Assembly (NCBI GenBank): GCA_027475525.1
Contig: JAMWFC010000090.1
Location: 62,001 to 126,000 of the forward strand
Direction: 5' to 3'
DNA length: 64,000 nt
DNA from: Macrolepiota albuminosa
Lineage: Eukaryota > Basidiomycota > Agaricomycetes > Agaricales > Agaricaceae
The translations under genes were made by a program, and so were the position numbers. Positions 34,337 through 44,200 of the stretch are shown here, one piece after another; position 1 is the stretch's first letter, and every line of letters begins with the position of its first letter. The notes beneath the pieces were generated by a model. The model did no database searches. It had not been told where the DNA came from and worked only from the letters and a program-made list of their open reading frames with translations.

Positions 34337-36144
34337 ATGTCCCATTCACTACGTCCCATTGACGGTCCATCACCTCAGTTTTTGAAAATGCTGGACGACC
34401 TATCCCTTCATTCAGAATTAGCCGATGCAGTGCGGGGAATGTAAGCAGCCTGACGGACCTGCTTTGCTAGCATCGTCAATATATTAACTGCACCTTTGGA
34501 TCAGCTATCTGAACAATTTTTTGCATTTCTTCGGAGTCGGTATGTCATTCTGATACTATTCTCGATATTCTGACCAGCTATCGTTCCTCTCAAGCGTTCT
34601 TGTTGTACGACCATTTGATCACGTTAGGTCAGTTTTCTACATTGTAAGCTTCACCCCCCTTCATGTCTTGTCACCCGCACCGTGGTTAGGCAATGAAGTC
34701 AACTATCTTTGGTTGCACCCGAAAGCTCAAAGTACCTATTGGTTCTTCTTCAACCGTTATTTAGCATTCATTGGCAACCTTGTAATCATCGTGGTCGAGC
34801 AAACGGACCTTTCTCCAGACGTGTGGCTCGTTCTCATCCTTCCTTTCATTTACTCGACTAACTCCAGTGACAGAGGTCAGCCAAGGCTTGCTCTTGTCAT
34901 TGAACATATGTTTTATCATTGCTCCTCCCTTAAGTTGCCGTCGCTACATTCTATCTCGTCAATTACTATTGGTGTTTAATCAAGTGCTCGTCTGCAGTAC
35001 GCATGATTCCTTGTCCAGACTAACGTTTGTTGATGTGTGATGGTGCCGATAGTCCTCCTGACTTTACGGGTCTATGCATTCTACGATTGTTCCTTTCGCA
35101 TTCTGGCGTACATGCTCTGCAGTGGCATGGCATTAGGTGGTATCGCATGTGTATGTTTTCTGCTTTGTCTCTTATTTATTCCGAGCTAGTACTGAGATTA
35201 CCGTCAAAAAGTGGGCTCTCTTTGGACAGAAAAGCACCCCAGGCCAGGAAATTGGAGGCTGTCATATCGGGCTTTCACATATCACGTATGTGCATCTGAT
35301 GATAGGTGTCAAGTACGACTCTGTTAACACAACATAGGGCTATTCGTGCGTTAGTGCCAACGTCTTCGGAACTGTTGTTGATATCTATGGAGTATAGGTC
35401 TTGCTAGCGCCTGGGAAGCCCTGTTTGTCTATGACTCAATCTTATTCAGCCTCATGATGTTCAAAACATGGAAGAACCGAAATCAAATCATTTTCAGTCA
35501 GGCCCAAAATACAATAATATACCTCATTTTTAGAGATGGTGAGCTTGTTGCACCGGTGTTCATGTGTCGTAGTCTGATTCCTTAAAAGGTGCAATATACT
35601 TTGTGTGAGTGTTCGAACCAAGGACGCCCAGGCAAAAAACGAACCTTATATCCAGTGTCATGGCATTTGCTAACCTGGCAAATATATTGACATTCTACGT
35701 ATGTTTTTGCCATGTCCACATATCTCTTGAAGCTGAGAACGTCCTTAGTTTTGTGGCGTATGTCAATGACTCCGTTTACCAAGCCGTATCAACACTTCCT
35801 CACGACCTTTTTCGTAGCCATTTATGAGCGGAGCACTATCCACGTTCGCAAGCGGGTTCATATCATTTTCAGCTTTCTATAATTTCACCATGCTAACACC
35901 CTTCAGCGTTTCCGTCACGATGGTATCGCGCCTGATGTTCAACCTTCGTGAAAAGGTCACGGACGCGGGGATTCATACCACGACAAACATCGCCAGCACC
36001 CCAGTTGAATTTTTGTCGCCTTCCACAGAGATTGAACTGGATACAATCTGGAGTGGCGATATGCAGCACTGCACCATCCCATCTGTTCGTAGTCTCGGAC
36101 CCGTCGACGAGGATAACACGAATATAGACCTCGCTCCATCATGA
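34337..36144 (+). CDS. DUF6533 membrane protein, copy B
   Basis: Tandem paralogue of copy A with the same exon order, starting MSHSLRPIDGPSP. Landmarks: YLNNFLHFFG, FLLYDHLITL, GNEVNYLWLHPKAQSTYW, SCRRYILSRQLLLVFNQ, LLTLRVYAFYDC, LASAWEALFVYDSILFSL, GALSTFASG, SRLMFNLREKVTDAGI, ending LDTIWSGDMQHCTIPS and a 25-residue tail. At about 34.82-34.88 kb copy B is one base longer than the otherwise alignable copy A just before the same splice donor, so either the splice differs or B carries a frameshift. Homology is strong; intactness is uncertain. Confidence 0.65.
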
Positions 36145-36396
36145 CCACTCCAAAAAACACGAACACTTACTGCTATATGATGATTGCGAGACTATTTCTG
36201 ATATTTTTGAGTATTAGTTTACATGTTACAGTCTTCACCCGAAGTGTATTTCTACATAGGCTTACAACCACGGACTACTATCGTCACGCCACATGGAATA
36301 AAAACGTCTCGTTCGGACCAGTGCTTCGGTGCGATGGAAAGCGTGAGATTACGATTGAGTTCTAGCGTCACGACGTACACACGGTGTCCAATACAA

Positions 36397-37015
36397 TTAG
36401 GTATCATCGTCGAAAGATAACAGTGTCTTGCTAGGTTTCTTTGGTTTCTTCCTTGATGATGCTCCTGATTTATCTTCCGTGTCGGCAGGGACCTTGCGCT
36501 TGTTAAGAGAAGGTTTCGGCGTGCCTTTGGATGAAGAGAATGACAAGCCGCCCGTTTGCGTTTGGTTGTCTCTAGCATCTTTGTTGGAGGTGGTATTTAA
36601 AGTCACTCCAGCACAGTCTTCCCTTGGCGCTCGGCTTGGAAGAGGTGGAAACCCTTTCTCTGATAATCGGTGAGGTAAACAGAGAAGAAAGCTTTCTATG
36701 AACCATTCTACCTTCGCGCCTGATCTTCTCTGCCTCATAAGCCGTGAGGTGTTTCCCTTCCTTAAGAACAACCACCTGTGGCTTTTCGTCTCCGTCATCT
36801 TCATCTGCGCTTCCTGGATCATCGTCCGGTCGTACGGGAATGGAAGGCCGCCTAGGTATTGGTGGGCGGCCGGATCCATCGTCCTCAAACTCTTCATCAG
36901 ATGTGTCTGGTGCACCAGCAATTTTATTCTTCAGTTTCTGAAGAAACGTTGGAGTATGTTGACTATAAGCCAGTCGAGATGAGAGTTGGTGACGAGTCGG
37001 TTCCTTTGGAGGCAT
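36397..37015 (-). CDS. DUF4604 family protein
   Basis: Two exons, 37015-36712 and 36659-36397, giving 188 aa. It begins MPPKEPTRHQLSSRLAYSQ with TPTFLQKLKNKIAG, then an acidic spacer, then the family hallmark QVVVLKEGKHLTAYEAE, and ends in a basic KKPKKPSKTLLSFDDD. This is the layout of small eukaryotic DUF4604 proteins, which are charged and probably nuclear. No biochemical role is known to me. It is convergent with DUF6533 copy B, 250 bp away. Confidence 0.85.
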
Positions 37016-38044
37016 CGAAATCTCGCGCTGTGGTGAGATAGAGATTCCGATGTTTCTCAAGTCATGACACTGGATGAGATTTTGGAAGCAGCGGGTGGAT
37101 GTTATGTAAGGGCTTATTATTTGTTGATTTCCAGGCATGGCCAAACAACAAAACATGGTGACTTTTGAATCTTCTTGCAAGCTCCTCAACTACCCAATCG
37201 TTCCCTTCAAACTGGAGCGATGTAATATCTCATTTGCTAGATACTGCTGTATCTACTTGGTTGTTGCACAGACTCGGTCCATAAAGAGTCACTTTCTTGA
37301 TCACATGTTTTTACTTGTAATCACCTTACACTTCAGGCACAGTGAAGAATTCTGGAGAAACACCTTGTAAAAACAGGTTATATAGGTTATATGACTTCTA
37401 GCAAGTGTTTTGAAATTTGCATGGAAATCATCTAAATACTGAGATGGTAATCATTATTCATACTCAGTACTTTCCTACATTATACACGAATGCAATACAT
37501 ACATTAACTGCTGCCTAGGTACAAGTAACATAGTTGTTCACCATCACTGGCAAGGACTCTGGAGGTCTTACACCTCTGCAACCAGTTACCTGATAAATAT
37601 TTCCTGTTGTTTGGCATGTATCAGCCACTCAAGCAACTTTTCTTTTGATTTCAATGGAGTGATGTAGCTAAGGCTATTTACTGTAAGAATATCTCTGGAT
37701 TTTTCATAAGGAAATACAATATGTAACAAAAATTGTGATAATGAGATGTAGAGAGAGGATTTTGAGTACCAAAAATATTGCTTTTGAAGTTTCAAAAAGT
37801 CTTTCCTTAATTGTAATTACTAGCCAGCACAGTCCTGCTGGCTAACTATTATACAAGGGCCTGAACAGAATTTTGCTATGTTCTAAAACATGGAGTACAT
37901 GCCACTGTAAGTAAGTAGCCACATATATTATGTTATGTAGCTGAGTGATGGCTGGTCAGAGATGTGCATGATGGTGGGCATGATCTGAGATGCCAATCCT
38001 TAGCCAACAGCAGCACTTAGGGCTCAAAATGATGAGGTTTTCCA

Positions 38045-38640
38045 TCACAGGCAACCTGAAGTTTTATCTTAGCACCTGACATTGCTTAGCACCTTGCTAA
38101 CTTGGATGAACAGCATAATTGTGGACTTTTTATTATATAGTTTAATTCATGGTATTTACTTACATTCTTACTAGTTCACTGCCCTTTGGTGATGGTTGGC
38201 TCTTTAGTGATGGTTAACTTTTTTTAGTATAAATACCTACTTTTTGTTAGTAGCACATCATCAACTTAGCAGTGAGAGATTGTATCCCACTACTTGGTCA
38301 CCTTACATTACAGATTTTCTTTTTAGTCAACCATGTTGGCAAGGATACTCTGTCTTAGCTTTCTCTCTCTCTCTCTACATCTCTTTACAACATCTTAGCA
38401 CCTTGCAACTATGGCTTAGTGTTTGTGCTTAGATTTGCTAAGCAATTTCTTTGTTATATTCTTTCATTTTAGATGCTAACACTTAGCACTTCTTAGCACT
38501 CATTTTTAGTGCCTCTTGATGCTCTTCCTTAGTGCCTTTTAGTGCTCATTTCTAATGCTTCTTAGTGCTCCTTCTTTGTATCTCTTAGCACTGTCTTTTG
38601 GCACCTCTTTTACTGCATTAAGCACCTTATGTAAGTACTT
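38045..38640. repeat. TTAGCAC / TTAGTGC word cluster
   Basis: The strings TTAGCAC, TTAGTGC and close variants occur more than fifteen times in about 600 bp, with irregular spacing of 10-40 bp, densest at 38.47-38.60 kb. TTAGTGC and TTAGCAC could be the methylation-decay pair of a single older word. No ORF overlaps. Confidence 0.7.
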
Positions 38641-39009
38641 TCAGTCACCCACTTCCTTTGCCACCTACTTCTTGCCTCCATAAAACACTAAATATGCCCA
38701 AAGCAAAATTAACTAAGTAACTGTACTAAGTAATAATGCACTTGACTCAATTTAGATGTAATCATCAGATCAGCAAAACCTGGCAGTATCAAAATAGTAC
38801 CATTACTGACATTGTTATTAAACAAGTACAGTTTTTCAATATTGCAATCCTGATGCAAAGCACTATAAGTGTGCCAATCACTTTTATAATTTCACACATA
38901 TCACATACCATTTGTTGCCACTGAATAAAGCAACTTATAGATACATATACAACCAACCTACATAGTAGCACCCTCAATCATTTCTATCACAGACTGAGGA
39001 TAAGCTATC

Positions 39010-39150
39010 CATATAGATATAGCATGGATATTGTACTTATTGTACCTTAGATCAGACTAAACATAGTCTGTATTATCACAGGTATAAACTATAGTTATTT
39101 CTATCACAGACTGAGGATCAGACTAAACATAGTCTGTATTATTACAGGTT
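39010..39150 (+). repeat. short tandem duplication with palindromic core
   Basis: ATTTCTATCACAGACTGAGGAT and CAGACTAAACATAGTCTGTATTAT, split by a small spacer, occur twice within 140 bp. AGACTAAACATAGTCT is itself an imperfect palindrome. Confidence 0.65.
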
Positions 39151-39248
39151 TACTTCTTTGATTCTAACACTCAATATAGCCATTTATACAAGACTAAAGT
39201 GCCATTACTGATATTGCTAGTCAATAAATGTCATTATATAGACACTCT

Positions 39249-39353
39249 TTGTAAGGAGAACACTTAATGTCTGCAAAACTCCTTCTAACAGAGTCAGTAA
39301 GCACTGGTGACAAGAAGGAGTTGAGCAGGCATAGAGGCAAGCAAACTCTAACA
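39249..39353 (+). repeat. left arm of a 9-kb-spaced inverted repeat
   Basis: About 105 bp matching, in reverse complement, 48208-48313. Shared blocks include GTAAGGAGAACA, TCTGCAAAACTCCTTC, AAGGAGTTGAGCAGGCATAG and GCAAGCAA. Most differences are transitions. The two arms bracket the Helitron and its repeat-rich flanks. Confidence 0.75.
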
Positions 39354-39547
39354 AAAGAAATTGACAGGAGACTGGTTTCCAGACCATGTCCAACTCTACA
39401 CTGAGCTTAGTCTAATGATGTCCCCACTCTTAGCACATCTGAATGACTACTTGACCTGTTTTATCTTCTTTTGTTTTCTAGTAGTTAGCCTTGATGAGTC
39501 ATATGCATGAACCTTACTCAGCATCAATTATTGTTAGTTATACTCCA

Positions 39548-39650
39548 TTACATACTGATGAGCTACGATTCATGCCTTTGACACAAATTTTGTAGCTCGT
39601 TGAAGGCTTTGCCCTCAACCCCCCCCAACTAAGTCTCCACCCTAACTGAA
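39548..39650 (+). repeat. hairpin repeat family H, copy 2 (CpG-decayed)
   Basis: GATGAGCTACGATTCATGCC, then TTTTGTAGCTCGTTG, then GGCTTTGCCCTCAACCCCCC. Compared with copy 4 most CpGs have become TpG or CpA, which destroys part of the palindrome. Confidence 0.75.
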
Positions 39651-40082
39651 TGAATCCACAACTCTCAAAGCATTATTGTAAGCTAGATTGATTTTTTCTT
39701 GAATTCTTTGGATTTTATTGAGCATTTATAAATCTTTAAAAAAAACTATAAATCAGTGTATTAGTAGTCTTTGAATTTTTCCTGATTTTCTGGTGATTTT
39801 CCTGGAATTATTTGAGCATTTTCTACTAACATCTTCTGAAAAACAGACTAATTGAAATTTTCTTGAAAATTTCAGATTTATTTAAGCATATATAAATCTC
39901 AGAAAAAACTCTCATCAGTGTATCATTAGCCTCTGAATTTTTCCTGATTTTTTAGTGATTTTCTTGGAATTTTCTAAGCATTTCTAATACTGAAATAAGC
40001 CAACTCTTATGTTATTACCCTAAAAGGAAGGTTCTTGGTCAGCCTTGGTAATCACATTTTTTTCCCAGGCCTTGTCGCATTC

Positions 40083-40200
40083 TATATAGATGAGCTACGA
40101 TTTGTGTCTTCGGCACAAATTTCGTAGCTTGTTGGGGGCTTTGCCCCCAAACCCTCCCAACTAAGCCTCCACCCTAACCTCACTTTGTTTGGTTAGGGCT
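40083..40200 (+). repeat. hairpin repeat family H, copy 3
   Basis: Same module order as copy 4 with partly lost CpGs: TATATAGATGAGCTACG, loop TTCGG, TTCGTAGCTTGTTGGGGGC, TTTGCCCCCAAACCC, then CTAACCTCACTTTGTTTGG. Confidence 0.8.
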
Positions 40201-40555
40201 CCAAGTATGTACAAAGAACTCAGTGCTCATTCCTGGCCTCAACCTAATGAATTTCACAACTCAGTGCTCATTTCCGGCCTCAACCGAACGAACATTCCTG
40301 GCCTCAACCGAACATTCCCAGCCTCAACCTCACTTCGTTCGGTTAAGGCCTCCGCATTTCACAACTCAGTGCCCCTTCTACAACTCTGAGAGTATTATTG
40401 TAAGCTAAATTGAATTTTTCTTGAATTTTTCAGATTTATTTAAGCATTTATAAATCTCAGAAAAACTAAAATCAGTGTATCAGGAGACCTTGAATTTTTT
40501 CTGATTTTTCAGTGATTTTATCTGAATTTCTTAAGCATTTTATACACACATCTAC

Positions 40556-40712
40556 CAAAAAACAAACAAAAAAGGAAGTATTTGTCAGCCTTAGTCAGAA
40601 ACTGTCAAAACTGACTAAGCACATCATTTCCCAAAAAAACAAACAAAAAAGGAAGTATTTGTCAGCCTTAGTCAGAAACTGTCAAAACTGACTAAGCACA
40701 TCATTTCCCACA
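40556..40712 (+). repeat. tandem pair of about 77 bp, each with a CTTAGTCAG hairpin
   Basis: Two near-perfect adjacent copies (about 40556-40632 and 40633-40712). Each contains CTTAGTCAG and its inverse CTGACTAAG around a 12-nt loop, after GGAAGTATTTGTCAGC. A third diverged copy lies at 47945-48045, beyond the Helitron, in the same orientation. Confidence 0.85.
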
Positions 40713-40727
40713 AAACAGATGTCCCAT

Positions 40728-40925
40728 ATTATATAGACGAGCTACGATTCGTGCCTTCGGCACGAATTTCGTAGCTCGTTGGAGGCTTCGCCCCCAAACC
40801 CCCCCCAACTTAGCCTTCACCCCAACCTCACTTCGTTCGGTTAGGGCTCCAAGTATGTATATAAGTAACTCAGCCTTCACCCCAACCTCACTTCGTTCGG
40901 TTAGGGGTTCCAAATATGTATATTC
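40728..40925 (+). repeat. hairpin repeat family H, copy 4 (CpG-rich)
   Basis: It contains the best-preserved palindrome, GAGCTACGATTCGTGCC / TTCG / GGCACGAATTTCGTAGCTC (40740-40779), followed by GGCTTCGCCCCCAAACCCCC. A roughly 55-bp segment including AACCTCACTTCGTTCGGTTA then occurs twice in tandem. CpGs are intact here while the surrounding DNA has lost them, so this copy looks youngest or selectively spared. Confidence 0.8.
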
Positions 40926-41238
40926 ATAACTCAACTTCTATCATGACTTACTTTCATTATGTCTTACTGATTCAAGCATATGTTGTTAAAGAATAGAAAG
41001 TTCACATTTATCAAGAAATGATGTTACAATTCCAAGTTATATATATTCTATTAGTACAGTATCAACAAATATCAAGTTAGATGCTAAAATATAAAAGTCA
41101 GTAATAAGTAGGTAATTAACAATCATACTCACATTTGTAAACCCAAAAAATAATGCTACAATTCCAAGTTATATGTACAGTATCAAGTTAGATGCTAAAA
41201 TATAAAGTTAGTAATAAGTATATAATTAACAATCACAC

Positions 41239-44200
41239 TTACATTTGTAAACCATTAAGAACTTCTTGATATACAATATTTGCAGTCGCTCTTGATGTAT
41301 TTTCTTCTGACAAAATCACCTTGATACGATCTCCTGATGTGCATCGAGAAAGTGCAACATAGAGTTGGCCATGTGTAAAAACCGGTGATCGAAGGTCCAA
41401 TCCAACATGCTTGACTGATTGCCCTTGAGACTTGTTGATAGTCATAGCAAAGGCCAATCGAATTGGAAACTGTCTCCTGCATAATGGTATGGGCAAATCC
41501 TCTTCAGAGGCATCTAGATTGATCCTTGGAATCAAAACAGTTGAACCTGCAAACTTGGCATCTCCACTGATAATACGACATCTGAGGACTCTAGTGCTGA
41601 TGTGAGTGACAATCATTCTTGTTCCATTGCAAAGTCCTTTGGTTGTGTCCAGATTCCTGAGAAGCATGACAGGAACTCCAATCTTCAAAGCCAGTTTAGC
41701 CAAAGGCAAACTACTGGCTTTCAAAGAGTTGAGATATTCCACAGGATATAATGCAAGGCCATCAGGATTCCTGTTATCAGAGAGAACAGAATCTGCACTC
41801 TGTAAGATCCTTTCTTCCCCTGGATACCTCTTTAGAACTTCTGCATTGATCTCCTCTATATCTGAGTTCTTGCCAGAGAGAATAGTCCGGTCCAGGTAAT
41901 ACTGATCATTTTGAGGATGACCAATATCAGGATATGTGGAAGAAATCAATCCAGTGATAGAATTGTCATCACAGATCATCCTTTCAGGCAATTTGACTGT
42001 TTCTCCAGGTCCTAGATTTTTCCCTGCACCAACATCCAACAACCAAGCTGCATGAGCAATATTCTCTGCAGTCTGATCCAATCTCATATTTTGGACCAAG
42101 TAGTGGACTTGGATATGATCCCAAAGTCGGCCCCTTTTGAGTGAAGCAGCAATCATCTGCTGCCTGAGTCCATGTGGAACCACTGGAAGAGTTTGCCTAA
42201 AGTCCCCTCCAAAAACCACAGTAACTCCACCAAAGAAAATGTCGTTATCGAAGATGTCCCTGAAGCCACGATCTACAGATTCAATGGCATTTTTGTGTTG
42301 CATTGGAACTTCATCCCAAATAACAACTTTGGTGCGAAGTATGAGCTGTGATAACTAGGTTCCTCTCTTGATATTGGCAATGGATGTGTCAAGAGCAGGA
42401 ATGGGAATTTTGAATCTTGAATGAGCTGTCCTACCCCCTTCCAACAATAAGGCAGCAATGCCAGATGATGCTACACATAATGCCACATCTCCATTGGAAC
42501 GAACTGCAGCAGCCAGAGTATTGCAGACAAAGGTTTTGCCACATCCTCCAGCACTGTGAATGAATAGCATCCTGCCCAAATTGTTGTTCACTGAGTTTAT
42601 GACAGCATTGAAAGTCTCCAGTTGTTCCACATTGAACTTGGCCTTGTTACCCTCCACTCTTTGCTTGAGCTCTTCAACATCATAATTGGTTTCATCTTCT
42701 AAAAGCCTGTTGCCTAGAAGAATGATCAGTATTCAAGTTAATCTTTTATGCAAATGCCAATTACCTGGAACTATATTCCAATTCTGTTGAGCCTCTGGCA
42801 TGTTGGGAAAGTCTTTCAGAGTTTTTCCAAAATTCATCAAAGTGTCATTGATGAGATAAAGGCCATAGTCATAGACATCCTCATTGGTAAAGACTCGGTC
42901 CCTGTATTGCCTAGTATGTTCCAATCTGTGTCGAAGATCATCACAGATAGAATGTTTGAATTTGTCCCATAGAGCCTCAGGAGTGGCAGGAGCACAGTGG
43001 AATAGAATAGTGCAAAACAGCTGCCTGAGAGCTGATCCTAGTTGGATTGGAGCAGCTTCAGTGAGACACTGCCTCCATTCTGCATCATCTTCCAAAAGAC
43101 CTAGAGCCTTGCATGCTTCTTGATAAGTGGGATAGATATGGCCATTGACTGTCCTGAGATCAGCCCATGAAGTTGCATTGGTTACAACAGTCAAGAGCAT
43201 CCTGAGATAGAACCTTTCTCCCTGTCTTGGTGAAGCAAAATACATCCTTCCAATTGCTGTCCCTCTCTGCCTCTCCTTCCAACTCCGTTTAGATGCTTCA
43301 TAAACAAACTTGGTTGGAAAGTTCTGATAAGTGGTGTTATTATTGGGAAACCTGGTATTGGCTTCAAACCAAGCTGTGAGTGCAGTCTTGTCTGCATTAG
43401 GTCTAGCAGCCACCACCTGTATTGGTTCATCATCTGGGAAATAGACTTCATGCTGGTTTTCCAAATGCACAGGCAATCTGTACACTGAAGGATATTCAGC
43501 ATGCATGTTGAATTCAAAGATGTGCCAGCAAGCCTCAGGAGCAGAAATGTATCTGGCATCCAAATGTTCCTTGATTTCATCCCTCTCCTCCCTAGCAATC
43601 TCCAAAGTTGTCCTATCATGGCCCTTGTAGATGTACTTGTGAATGTATTTGATTGCATCCACTGAAGCACAGACTTCCACATTGATATGACATTGGAATT
43701 TGGCTGAGAGATATGGATTGTATGGGACAACATTACGATTGTCATAACGACGACCATGCTTTTCAAAAAAGCGGCCATTGTTAGGTCTGGCATATTGGGG
43801 ATAGCCATCATCACCATACTGTGTAGCTTCCTGAAATTCCTTGGGATATCTCTTGGAACATTTGCCATCTACCATGCACTTGGCATTGGGAAAATCTGCT
43901 CCACATGGACCATGAACCATATTGGTAGTAACAACCTAATAACAAAGGTCAGTTACTGCATTGATAATTCAAGCAAAGCCAATACCTGATACAATTGAGG
44001 CTGAGTCACTGGATCAGGAATTTGAGCAGAAACAATAGTGTCCACATGAGCTGCATCTTTGATCTTGTCATGATGATGGAAAAAGATCAAGATATGTATA
44101 TGTGGAAGTCCCCTCTTTTGAAATTCAATGGTATGGACAGATGCCACACATTTTCCAAATAGACCATCTTTTATGTCCTTCAAAAGAGCATTCTTCTTGA

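Larger units (their letters stand above)
37016..41238. repeat. AT-rich, CpG-poor repeat island left of the Helitron
   Basis: 4.2 kb without a supportable gene. CpG dinucleotides are nearly absent from about 37.4 to 39.5 kb, while TpG and CpA are common, as expected after long cytosine methylation and deamination. Repeated AT-rich strings of the form TGAATTTTTCCTGATTTT and AAGCATTTATAAAT recur at 39.7, 39.8, 39.9, 40.4 and 40.5 kb and again at 47.2-47.4 kb. Named sub-elements are listed separately. Confidence 0.7.

Noticed and set aside
34051..34362. 103-codon frame before DUF6533 copy B
   Set aside because: No recognisable content and it overlaps the well-supported copy B start in another frame.
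40590..40779. Hairpins near 40.6 and 40.75 kb as the Helitron 3' end
   Set aside because: Read on the minus strand, neither is followed by CTRR and then T at the proper distance, and the hairpins also occur away from the Helitron.
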